Positions 36,535 to 44,690 of a DNA stretch of 64,000 nt are shown here, piece by piece; within the stretch, counting starts at the first letter, position 1, and every line of letters begins with the position of its first letter. The stretch covers positions 57,117-121,116 of the forward strand of contig RXJD01000043.1 of NCBI GenBank assembly GCA_003987775.1, written 5' to 3'. Under the pieces are notes generated by a model. That model saw only the letters and a program-made list of their open reading frames with translations, did not search any database and was not told where the DNA came from. A program made the position numbers and the translations under genes. The DNA is from Mycobacterium sp. (lineage in GTDB: Bacteria; Actinomycetota; Actinomycetes; Mycobacteriales; Mycobacteriaceae).

Positions 36535-37449
36535 CTATCCAGCGGCGGGGTGCTGGCCGATCAACGCGGCGCGCGCGAGGGTCTGCTGCGCCATCTTCAC
36601 GTGTGCGGCATCGACGAGGACGCCGTTCACCCCGACGGCACCACGGCCACCGGCCTCGGCTTCCCGGTACGCCGCGACATTGCGCTGGGCGCGGGCGATC
36701 TCGTCGGCGCTGGGCGCATAAACCTCGTTCGCGACCGGCACCTGCGTCGGATGAATCGCCCACTTGCCGGTGTAGCCGAGCAACGACGCCCGACGTGCGT
36801 CGCGCTGGTAGCCGCTGAGATCGCCGTAGTCGGGATAGGGCGCGTCAATGGCGTCGATGCCGGCGATACGGGCGGCGACGATCACCTTGTTGCGCGCGTA
36901 ATGCCAGAAATCGCCCGGATATTCGCCTACCGGAACGAAGTTGGTGTCCACCCGGGCGCCCTGCGACAGCGAGAAGTCCCCGACCCCGAAGATCAGTGCG
37001 TCCAGTCGGGGGCTGGCCGCCGCGATGGCCTCGGCGTTGGCGAGCCCCTCCACTTCCTCGATGAGCACCTCCAGGCGGATCTGCCTGTCGAGCCCCAGTT
37101 TCGCCTCGAGTTGGGACAGCAGGACGTCCACCCACCAGACGTCGCGGGCTGTGCGGGCCTTGGGGATGATGACGGTGTCGAGGTTCGCACCCGCCTTGCT
37201 GAGCACCTCGATCAGGTCGTCATGGCACCACCGGGTATCCAGTCCGTTGATCCGGATCGCGCGTGCGGTAGATCCCCAGTCGATATCATTCAGCGCAGCA
37301 ATGGCTTTGGAGCGTGCCGCCTCCTTGAAGGAGGCGGGCACCGCGTCCTCGAGATCCAGGAAAACCAGGTCGGCGCCGCACTTCGCGGCCTTCTCGAACA
37401 TGTGCTCGCTGCCGGCCGGTACGGCCAGCTCGGAACGGCGCAGAATCAC
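36535..37449 (-). CDS. HpcH/HpaI-aldolase / CitE-like (malyl-CoA lyase-type) protein
   Basis: A 304-residue CitE-family (beta/alpha)8 lyase. Landmarks are SELAVPAGSEHMFEKAA, VFLDLEDAVP (Mg/substrate region), RINGLDT, LEVLIEEVEGL and GKWAIHPTQV. Members split or form beta-hydroxyacyl-CoAs such as malyl-CoA or methylmalyl-CoA, releasing glyoxylate or similar. GTG at 37449 has GGGAGG 5 nt upstream, while the longer TTG start would cover this site. It begins 11 bp after the CoA-transferase stop, which fits a CoA-ester substrate made by that enzyme. Confidence 0.9.
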   Translation of the reverse strand: MILRRSELAVPAGSEHMFEKAAKCGADLVFLDLEDAVPASFKEAARSKAIAALNDIDWGSTARAIRINGLDTRWCHDDLIEVLSKAGANLDTVIIPKARTARDVWWVDVLLSQLEAKLGLDRQIRLEVLIEEVEGLANAEAIAAASPRLDALIFGVGDFSLSQGARVDTNFVPVGEYPGDFWHYARNKVIVAARIAGIDAIDAPYPDYGDLSGYQRDARRASLLGYTGKWAIHPTQVPVANEVYAPSADEIARAQRNVAAYREAEAGGRGAVGVNGVLVDAAHVKMAQQTLARAALIGQHPAAG

Positions 37450-37460
37450 GGTGTCCTCCC

Positions 37461-38645
37461 TCAAATCACGCCGCGCCGGCGCAGGTCGTCAATGTCGTTG
37501 CAGCTCAACCCGAGCAACTCGCCGTACACCTGGCCGTTGTGCTCGCCCAGACGCGGGCCGAGATGGCTGATCACCCCTGGTGCCGACGAGAACCTGGGCA
37601 CCGGGGCCTGCACCGTCATCGCACCGAGTTCGGTGTCCGCAACGCCGACGAACACCTCTCGATGCGCCAGTTGCTCGTCGGCGACCAGGTCGGTGATGTC
37701 GTAGACCGGCGCCGCGGCCACCTCGTAGGACTCGAAGATGTCCATCGCCTCGGAAAGCGTCCGGGCGGCAACCCAATTCGCCACTACCTCGTCGACCTCA
37801 CCGGCACGGGCCAGCCGCCGCTGCGGGTCGGAGAAGTCGGCATCGCGCACCAGGTCGTCGCGCCCGATCGCCTGAAAGACCCTCAGCGCCAGCGCCGGTG
37901 AGCTCCCCGACATGGCCAGCCACCGGCCGTCCGCCGTTTGATAGGTGTTGCGCGGCGCCGAGATGTCCCACCGGTTACCCGAGCGCCGCGGTACCAGGCC
38001 CAGCTGGTCGTAGCCGAGGAGCGTCTGCTCGAGCAGACGGGCAAGCGGGTCAATGAGATTGACGTCGACGAGCTGACCGGGGCCGCCGTGCACGTCACGG
38101 TGGTAGAGCGCCATCATCACCGCGTACGCGGCGTTCAGCGACGCGACACCGTCGGCCAGCATGAACGGCGGCAGCGTCGGCGGGCCGCCGCCCTGCCCGG
38201 TGATGTGCGCGAAACCGCTCATCGCCTCGCCGAGCGTGCCGAAGCCCGGCCGCTCGCTCTTGGGCCCCGCCAACCCGTATCCCGTGATGTGCAGCATCAC
38301 GATCCGGTCGTTGACCGCACGGAGCGCGTCGTAGTCCAGTCCCCAGGTGCGTAACGTCTGCGGCCGGGTGTTGACGATCACCACATCGGCGCGCTGAACA
38401 AGCTGGCGCACCAAATCCTGACCTTCGGCACAGCGCAGGTCGAGTGTGATCGCAAGCTTGTTGCGGGACAGCGATTTCCACATCAGGCCGACGCCGTCCC
38501 GCTGATTGCCCCAGGACCGGATCGGGTCGCCGTGCACCGGCTGCTCGACCTTAATCACCTCGGCGCCGAACTCCCCCAGATAGGTGGCCACCAGCGGGGC
38601 TGCGGCCAGGGTGGCCAGGTCGAGTACCCGCAGGCCGTCAAGCAT
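37461..38645 (-). CDS. CaiB/BaiF family (type III) CoA-transferase
   Basis: A 394-residue family III CoA-transferase. It starts MLDGLRVLDLATLAAAPLVA; the conserved blocks are GAEVIKVEQP, SLSRNKLAITLDLR, ITGYGLAGP and the G-x-GGP region. The catalytic Asp lies in LVDVNLIDPLARL or in the preceding FMLADGVASL block (the usual motif is a D before the GV segment). It transfers CoA between carboxylic acids. ATG at 38645 overlaps the monooxygenase stop by 8 nt. It would activate an acid for the following CitE-like lyase. Confidence 0.9.
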   Translation of the reverse strand: MLDGLRVLDLATLAAAPLVATYLGEFGAEVIKVEQPVHGDPIRSWGNQRDGVGLMWKSLSRNKLAITLDLRCAEGQDLVRQLVQRADVVIVNTRPQTLRTWGLDYDALRAVNDRIVMLHITGYGLAGPKSERPGFGTLGEAMSGFAHITGQGGGPPTLPPFMLADGVASLNAAYAVMMALYHRDVHGGPGQLVDVNLIDPLARLLEQTLLGYDQLGLVPRRSGNRWDISAPRNTYQTADGRWLAMSGSSPALALRVFQAIGRDDLVRDADFSDPQRRLARAGEVDEVVANWVAARTLSEAMDIFESYEVAAAPVYDITDLVADEQLAHREVFVGVADTELGAMTVQAPVPRFSSAPGVISHLGPRLGEHNGQVYGELLGLSCNDIDDLRRRGVI

Positions 38646-39984
38646 GGGCGACCGCCGGGCGCTGCAGCCCGAGATGGCCCCGCAGCGTCGACGACTCGTA
38701 CGCAGTGCGGAACAGGCCGCGGCGTTGCAGCTCCGGCACCACCATGCGTACCACGTCCTCGAACGCGCCCGGCAGATGTGTTGCAGCCAGCACGAATCCG
38801 TCGCACGCGCCGGTGTGGAACCACTCGGCCATCTGATCGGCGACCTGCTCACCGGTGCCGACGAACCGCGGCCCCTGCAACAGGGTGGCCCGATGTCCCG
38901 CCAGGTCGCGCACCGTCACCGTATCGCCCCCGATGTGCGTGCGCAGGTTCTGCACCAGGCCACGGATGCCCGAGGACGCGGCGATGAGTTCGTCGGTGAC
39001 CGCGTCGTCCAGATCATGTTGCGCGAAGTCGTAATTCATCAGCTCCGACAGCAGGGTCAGCGACGCCATCGGATGCACCAGGTCGTCCAGGAACATCGCC
39101 TCGCGCTCCTTGGCGTGCGACTCCGACTCGCCCACCACGGCGTAAGCCATCGGGCAGATCCGCACCGAGCCCGGATCGCGGCCGGCGTCGGCGATGCGGG
39201 CCTTCTGGTCGGCATAGTGGCCGCGGGCGACGTCGATGCCCGGGTCGCCGGTGAAGATCAATTCGGCCCAGCGCGAGGCGAATTCGCGTCCGCGTCCCGA
39301 CGAGCCGGCCTGGATGATGACCGGGCGGCCCTGCGGTGGGCGCGGCACGGTCAGCGGCCCGCGCGCGGAGAAGTAGCGGCCGACGTGTCCCAGCTCGTGC
39401 ACCTTGGCCGGGTCGGCGTAGCGACCGGACGAGCGGTCGTGCAGCACGGCGTCGTCCTCCCAGGTGTCCCAGAGACCGGTCACCACGTCCATGAACTCGT
39501 CGGCGCGGTCGTAGCGCTCGTCGTGCCCCAGGTGGGCATCGACGCCGAAGTTCTGCGCCTCGCTGTCGTTGACCGAGGTGACGACGTTCCAGGCGGACCG
39601 CCCCCCGGACAGGTGGTCCAGTGACGCGAAGGTCCGTGCGACGTGAAACGGCGCGTAGTAGGTGGTGGAGTAGGTCGCACCCAGGCCGATATGGGACGTG
39701 GCCTGGGCCAGCACACCCAGGATCACCCCGAGGTCGAGCTTGACCGGGCGCGCACCGTGGCTGACGGCCTCGGCGACCGAGCCTCCGTACACCCCCGGCA
39801 TCGCCAGCCGGTCGTCGAAGAACATCAGGTCGAAGCAGCCCTCTTCGAGCTGCCGACCGATTTTCGCGTAGTAGGACGCATCGAGATAGCGGTGCTCGGT
39901 CGCGGGGTGCCGCCAGGACCCCGCATAGACCGAGGTGCTGCCCGCTTGCATAAAGGCCACCAACGCCATCTTGTCGCTCCGCAT
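38638..39984 (-). CDS. NtaA/SnaA/DszA-type FMN-dependent monooxygenase (LLM class)
   Basis: A 448-residue two-component flavin monooxygenase of the NtaA/DszA group (bacterial luciferase-like fold). Family blocks: MALVAFMQAGSTSVYAGSWR near the start, CFDLMFFDDRLAMP, SGGRSAWNVVTS, RPVIIQAGSSGRGREFA. These enzymes oxidise chelators, sulfones or dibenzothiophene derivatives with FMNH2 from a separate reductase, which is not in this window. Possible starts are 40002, 39984 and 39969 (CGGAG precedes the last); I take 39984, so the start is uncertain. It is the first gene of the five-gene unit and divergent from the GntR gene. Confidence 0.88.
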   Translation of the reverse strand: MRSDKMALVAFMQAGSTSVYAGSWRHPATEHRYLDASYYAKIGRQLEEGCFDLMFFDDRLAMPGVYGGSVAEAVSHGARPVKLDLGVILGVLAQATSHIGLGATYSTTYYAPFHVARTFASLDHLSGGRSAWNVVTSVNDSEAQNFGVDAHLGHDERYDRADEFMDVVTGLWDTWEDDAVLHDRSSGRYADPAKVHELGHVGRYFSARGPLTVPRPPQGRPVIIQAGSSGRGREFASRWAELIFTGDPGIDVARGHYADQKARIADAGRDPGSVRICPMAYAVVGESESHAKEREAMFLDDLVHPMASLTLLSELMNYDFAQHDLDDAVTDELIAASSGIRGLVQNLRTHIGGDTVTVRDLAGHRATLLQGPRFVGTGEQVADQMAEWFHTGACDGFVLAATHLPGAFEDVVRMVVPELQRRGLFRTAYESSTLRGHLGLQRPAVAHA

Positions 39985-40000
39985 GGTGTGCAAATCTAAC

Positions 40001-40037
40001 ATCTGATATTTCAGATATCAAATGCACGGTTTGATAT
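40001..40037. promoter_or_regulatory. Nested inverted repeats between monooxygenase and gntR genes
   Basis: ATCTGA-TATT-TCAGAT (40001-40016) and ATATCAAA-TGCACGG-TTTGATAT (40015-40037) are both perfect inverted repeats. They fill the gap between the two divergent starts, cover the likely promoters and are strikingly A+T-rich. Candidate operators for the adjacent GntR protein. Confidence 0.7.
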
Positions 40038-40046
40038 GCTCTGCCC

Positions 40047-40694
40047 GTGGCTTCCACCGTCGACATCGCCGGCACGGTCCGCGAGCGCGCCGCACGTGAA
40101 CTGCGGGACCGCATCCTCACCGGCGCCCTGCCGGCCGGTTCCCGCCTGGACCTCGACGCCATCACCGAAGAGTTCGCCACCAGCCGCACCCCGGTCCGCG
40201 AGGCGCTCCTGGAGCTGTCCTTCGAGGGACTGGTCCGGGTCGCCCCACGGAGCGGCGTCACGGTGATCGGTATCAGCCCCGAGGACGTGCTGGACAGCTT
40301 CACCATCCTCGGCGTGCTGACCGGGCAGGCGGCGGCGTGGGCGGCGCAGCGCATTGAGCCGGACGAACTCACCGCGTTGCGCGCGCTGGCCGACGACGTG
40401 GCAGCCCGTTCCGGTGACGACAGCATCGGCGAAGCCAACTGGCACTTCCACCAGAAGATCCACCGCGCCGCACACTCGCCCCGGCTGATGGCCCAGATCA
40501 GGCAGGCGGCCCGGGTGGTCCCGACCAACTTCCTCACGCTGTTCCCCGAGCACGAAAAGCATTCGCTGGACGATCACCGGGAGTTGCTCGACGCGTTCGC
40601 CGACCGGGACGCCGCGCGGGCGCGGGAGATCGCCGAACGGCACGTCCTGGATGCCGGACGTTCGCTGGCCGACTGGCTCGAGCAGCGCGCGTAG
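40047..40694 (+). CDS. GntR family regulator, FadR/FCD subfamily
   Basis: A 215-residue GntR regulator. The winged HTH is residues 10-75 (RERAARELRDRILTGALPAGSRLD, then TSRTPVREALLELSFEGLVRV). The C-terminal FCD domain, 85-205, has the His/Asp metal-binding pattern (NWHFHQKIHRAAHS and a later DHRELLDAF). GTG at 40047 is preceded by TATGCT plus 6 nt, which indicates a leaderless message. It is divergent from the five-gene catabolic operon and should repress it via the palindromes at 40001-40037, with an intermediate of the pathway as inducer. Confidence 0.9.
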   Translation: MASTVDIAGTVRERAARELRDRILTGALPAGSRLDLDAITEEFATSRTPVREALLELSFEGLVRVAPRSGVTVIGISPEDVLDSFTILGVLTGQAAAWAAQRIEPDELTALRALADDVAARSGDDSIGEANWHFHQKIHRAAHSPRLMAQIRQAARVVPTNFLTLFPEHEKHSLDDHRELLDAFADRDAARAREIAERHVLDAGRSLADWLEQRA

Positions 40695-40702
40695 GTGCGA
40701 CC

Positions 40703-40781
40703 ACCCAGCGTGGCGCGACTGTGACTCAGGCGACGACCCGGCGGCGGGTCACGTCGCGCGATTCACACTCGCGCGCTGGGT
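40703..40781. repeat. 79-bp imperfect inverted repeat
   Basis: The arms run from accCAGCG (40703-40710) to CGCTGggt (40774-40781), with acccg (40736) and cgggt (40745) closing near a 4-nt loop. Reversed and complemented, the right arm is almost the same as the left (ACCCAGCG, GCGCGA-type block, GTGTGA, GCGACG, ACCCG) with a few gaps. It fills the space between gntR and the NRPS gene and could be a terminator or a small palindromic repeat element. Confidence 0.55.
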
Positions 40782-40793
40782 AGGGTTCCATGA

Positions 40794-43700
40794 GTGCCCG
40801 AGATCCCCGCGCAGTACCTGCTGTCGGCTGACGCACCGAGTCCGCGCACGCTGATCGACATCATCCGGGCCACCGCCGCGCGTTACCCCGACGCCGCGGC
40901 GATCGATGACGGCGAGGTGCAGCTCACCTACAGCGAGCTGATCGAGGACATGAGCGACAGCGTCGCCTGGCTGGCCGCGCGGGGTATCGGACGCGGCGAC
41001 CGGATCGGTATCCGGATGCCCTCGGGCAGCTACTCGCTGTACACCGCGATCCTCTCCGTGCTGGCCGCCGGCGCCGCCTATGTGCCCGTCGACGCCGACG
41101 ATCCCGACGAACGGGCCGAATTGGTCTTCCGGGAGGCCAACGTCGTGGCCGTCATCACCGACAAGGGCATCGAGCGCACCCAGGGCGCGTCCCGGGGCTG
41201 GCGCGCCGAGGCGCCGCTGCCGCGCGACGACGCGTGGATCATCTTCACCTCCGGCTCCACCGGCACCCCGAAAGGGGTCGCGGTCAGCCACCGCAGCGCG
41301 GCCGCGTTCGTCGACGCCGAAGCGCAGATGTTCGTGCGGGACAGCCCGATCGGGCCGGGCGACCGGGTGCTGGCCGGGCTCTCGGTGGCATTCGACGCGT
41401 CGTGCGAGGAGATGTGGCTGGCGTGGCGGCACGGCGCGTGCCTGGTTCCGGCGCCGCGATCGCTGGTGCGCAGCGGGATGGACCTGGGACCCTGGCTGGT
41501 CACCCGGGACGTGACCGTGGTCTCGACGGTCCCGTCGCTGGCGGCGCTGTGGCCCGCCGAAGCACTGGAAGCGGTGCGGCTGTTGATCTTCGGCGGCGAG
41601 GCATGCCCGCCGGACCTCGCCGAGCGGCTGGCGGTCGAGGGCCGCGAGGTGTGGAACACCTACGGCCCCACCGAAGCCACCGTCGTCGCGTGCGCCGCAC
41701 GCCTCGACGGCGCCGGCCCGATCAGCATCGGGTTGCCACTGCGTGGGTGGGACCTGGCCGTGGTGGACGCCGAGGGCCGGCAGGTCGATTACGGCGAGAC
41801 GGGCGAGCTGGTGATCGGCGGCGTGGGACTGGCCCGCTACCTCGACGCGGACAAGGACGCCGAAAAGTACGCGGCGATGCCGACACTCGGCTGGAAGCGG
41901 GCATACCGCAGCGGCGATCTGGTGCGGCTGGAAACGGACGGGCTGTATTTCTGCGGGCGCGCCGACGACCAGGTCAAAGTCGGAGGCAGGCGCATCGAAC
42001 TCGGCGAGGTGGACTCCGCCCTGGTCAACCTGACCGGGGTCAGCGGTGGCGCGGCCGCGGTACGCCGGACCGGCGGCGGCACCGCCGTGCTGGTCGGTTA
42101 CGTGGTCAGCGCCGACCCGTCCTTCGATATCGCCAAGGCGCGCAACGAACTTGCCCAGCACCTGCCCGCGGCGCTGGTGCCGCGGCTGGTGCTCATCGAG
42201 GAGCTGCCCACCCGCACGTCGGGCAAGGTGGATCGCGATGCGTTGCCGTGGCCACCGCCGGGCAGCACCGACGCCGAGGAGACGCCGGATCTGGCGGGCA
42301 CGGCGGGGCGGCTGGCCGAGATGTGGCGGGATCTGCTGGGCGCCACCGTAACCGGGCAGGAGGCCGACTTCTTCGCCCTGGGCGGCGGGTCACTGGCCGC
42401 CGCGCAGCTGGTCTCCACCCTGCGGCAGCAATACCCACAGATCACCGTCGCCGACCTCTACGACCACCCCCGGCTCGGTTCACTCGCCGGGTTTCTCGAC
42501 GAGTTCGGCCCGCCGCCGCAGGTCCATGAGCGCGTGGTGAAGCCGACTCCGCGCCTGACCCAGCTGATCCAGGTCGCGTTGACGGTGCCGTTGGCGACCG
42601 TCGCGGGACTGCAGTGGGTTACCTGGCTGGCGTTGGGGAACAACATTGCTCGTGCTCTGCATCTGGTGCCCTGGACCGTGGCGGTGAGCTGGTGGTGGGT
42701 GGCGATCGCGTTCGTGTTGTTCGTGACGCCGCTGGGCCGGATGGGCATCGCGGTGCTGTTCGCGCGGCTGTTGTTGTTCAACATCGCGCCGGGCAGCTAT
42801 CCCCGGGGCGGGTCGGTGCACCTGCGGGTGTGGTTGGCCGAACGGCTCGCCGAAGCCAGTGGTGCTGAAAACCTGGCCGGCGCACCGTGGCTCGTCTACT
42901 ACGCCCGCGCCCTGGGCGCCGAGATCGGCAAGGGCGTGGACCTGCATTCGGTGCCGCCGGTGACGGGCCTGCTGACCGTCGGCGAGCGCAGCGCCATCGA
43001 ACCCGAGGTCGACCTGCGCGGACACTGGGTGGACGGGGACGTGTTCCACCTCGGCACCATCACGATCGGTAACGACGCGACGATCGGGGCCCGCACCACC
43101 CTGCTGCCCGGTGCGGTCGTCGGCAAGAACGCCGATGTGGCACCGGGATCGGGGGTCACCGACAAGATCAAGAACGGCCAATACTGGAAGGGCTCGCCGG
43201 CGGCCAAGTCCGGGCGGGTGAATCACCCGTGGCCAGACGAGCGGCCGGCGCGAAAGTCCTATTGGGTGGCCGGTTACGGGTTGACCTCGCTGGCGCTGGC
43301 CGGGTTGCCGCTGCTTGCCCTGGTGGGAGGGCTGGCCATCATCGCGTTCGCCGTCCGGCACACCCGCACCCTGTCGGAGGCGGTGCTGCCGGCCCTGGTG
43401 TGGACACCGCTGGCGGCGCTGGCCGGCTTCGTCGCGTACGCGCTGGTGACAGTTGTCGCCGTTCGGCTGCTGTCCATCGGGCTGCGCGAGGGCTATCACC
43501 CGGTGCGCAGCCGCATCGGATGGCAGCTGTGGACCACCGAACGGCTGATGGACGCGGCGCGCACCTACCTGTTCCCGATATACGCCAGCCTGTTCACCCC
43601 GATCTGGCTGCGCATCCTGGGCACCCGGGTGGGACGGGGCACCGAGATCTCCACGGTCTTGCTCACCCCCAAGTTCGCCGTCATCGAGGACGGCGCATTC

Positions 43701-44690
43701 CTGGCCGACGACACCATGGTCGCCTCCTATGAGCTTGGCGGCGGCTGGATCTACGCCGCCGAGACCACGGTCGGCCGGCGGGCATTCCTGGGCAATTCGG
43801 GCATCACGCAGCCGGGGCGCCGGGTTCCCGACGACGGTTTGGTCGCCGTGCTGTCGGCGACGCCCCCGAAGGCCAAGCGCGGCTCCTCGTGGCTGGGCAG
43901 TCCGCCGATGCGGCTGCGCCGACGGCCCGCCGAAGCAGACGAGGAGACGACGTTTCACCCGCCCCGGCGCTTGAAGGTGATGCGGGCCGCGGTGGAGATC
44001 TGCCGGCTGCTGCCGGTAGTGGTGACGGTGGCGATCGGGGTGACGGTGCTGGGCGCATTGCAGGCGCTGTCGATCACTTTCGGGATCGGCTGGGCGGCGC
44101 TGGCCGGTGGAGTGGTGCTGCTGGCCGCGGGTGCGGTCGCCGGCCTGGTGACGGTGGCGGCGAAGTGGGCGCTGGTCGGCCGGATCCGGGCGAGCGAGTT
44201 CCCGCTGTGGTCGTCGTTCGTGTGGCGCAACGAACTGGCCGACACGTTCGTCGAAACCGTTGCGGCGCCGTGGTTCGCGCGTGCCGCCGGCGGTACGCCG
44301 GTGATGAATCTGTGGCTGCGTGGCTTGGGCGCCGCGGTCGGGCGTGGTTCGTGGTGTGAGACCTACTGGTTGCCCGAGGCCGATCTGGTGGTGCTCGGGG
44401 AAGGCAGCACCGTCAACCGCGGGTGCGTGGTGCAGACCCACCTGTTCCACGACCGGATCATGCGAATGGACAGCGTCGTGCTGGAACCGGGCGCCACCCT
44501 GGGACCGCACTGCGTCGCGCTGCCCGCCGCGCGGGTGGGCGCCGGGGCCTCCGTCGGGCCCGCGTCGCTGGTGGTGCGCGGCGACGAGGTGCCGGGATCG
44601 ACTCGCTGGCAGGGCAATCCGGTCCGGCCGTGGGTGAGCCGGAAGAAGGGCCGCAAGAATGCGGCGGACGTCAAGGACAACGCGGCGTGA
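40794..44690 (+). CDS. Single-module NRPS of the polylysine-synthetase (Pls) type
   Basis: A 1298-residue membrane enzyme. Residues about 1-490 are an adenylation domain with FTSGSTGTPKGV, NTYGPTEATV, YRSGDLVR and TSGKVDR. Residues about 505-580 are a carrier domain with the phosphopantetheine Ser in GGGSLAAAQ. Then come six membrane helices that alternate with three hexapeptide/left-handed beta-helix-like blocks (about residues 740-790, 945-1005 and 1185-1280). This A-T-(TM-C)3 plan and length match epsilon-poly-L-lysine synthetase, not a normal NRPS. GTG at 40794 is 7 nt after TAGGGT, a leaderless signal. The amino acid used is unknown. An M1 aminopeptidase follows with a GTGA overlap. Confidence 0.85.
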   Translation: MPEIPAQYLLSADAPSPRTLIDIIRATAARYPDAAAIDDGEVQLTYSELIEDMSDSVAWLAARGIGRGDRIGIRMPSGSYSLYTAILSVLAAGAAYVPVDADDPDERAELVFREANVVAVITDKGIERTQGASRGWRAEAPLPRDDAWIIFTSGSTGTPKGVAVSHRSAAAFVDAEAQMFVRDSPIGPGDRVLAGLSVAFDASCEEMWLAWRHGACLVPAPRSLVRSGMDLGPWLVTRDVTVVSTVPSLAALWPAEALEAVRLLIFGGEACPPDLAERLAVEGREVWNTYGPTEATVVACAARLDGAGPISIGLPLRGWDLAVVDAEGRQVDYGETGELVIGGVGLARYLDADKDAEKYAAMPTLGWKRAYRSGDLVRLETDGLYFCGRADDQVKVGGRRIELGEVDSALVNLTGVSGGAAAVRRTGGGTAVLVGYVVSADPSFDIAKARNELAQHLPAALVPRLVLIEELPTRTSGKVDRDALPWPPPGSTDAEETPDLAGTAGRLAEMWRDLLGATVTGQEADFFALGGGSLAAAQLVSTLRQQYPQITVADLYDHPRLGSLAGFLDEFGPPPQVHERVVKPTPRLTQLIQVALTVPLATVAGLQWVTWLALGNNIARALHLVPWTVAVSWWWVAIAFVLFVTPLGRMGIAVLFARLLLFNIAPGSYPRGGSVHLRVWLAERLAEASGAENLAGAPWLVYYARALGAEIGKGVDLHSVPPVTGLLTVGERSAIEPEVDLRGHWVDGDVFHLGTITIGNDATIGARTTLLPGAVVGKNADVAPGSGVTDKIKNGQYWKGSPAAKSGRVNHPWPDERPARKSYWVAGYGLTSLALAGLPLLALVGGLAIIAFAVRHTRTLSEAVLPALVWTPLAALAGFVAYALVTVVAVRLLSIGLREGYHPVRSRIGWQLWTTERLMDAARTYLFPIYASLFTPIWLRILGTRVGRGTEISTVLLTPKFAVIEDGAFLADDTMVASYELGGGWIYAAETTVGRRAFLGNSGITQPGRRVPDDGLVAVLSATPPKAKRGSSWLGSPPMRLRRRPAEADEETTFHPPRRLKVMRAAVEICRLLPVVVTVAIGVTVLGALQALSITFGIGWAALAGGVVLLAAGAVAGLVTVAAKWALVGRIRASEFPLWSSFVWRNELADTFVETVAAPWFARAAGGTPVMNLWLRGLGAAVGRGSWCETYWLPEADLVVLGEGSTVNRGCVVQTHLFHDRIMRMDSVVLEPGATLGPHCVALPAARVGAGASVGPASLVVRGDEVPGSTRWQGNPVRPWVSRKKGRKNAADVKDNAA

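Noticed and set aside
37461-38852. Longer start (38852) for the CoA-transferase
   Set aside because: The extra 69 residues are inside the monooxygenase gene and do not resemble the family; MLDGLRVLDLA is the normal start.
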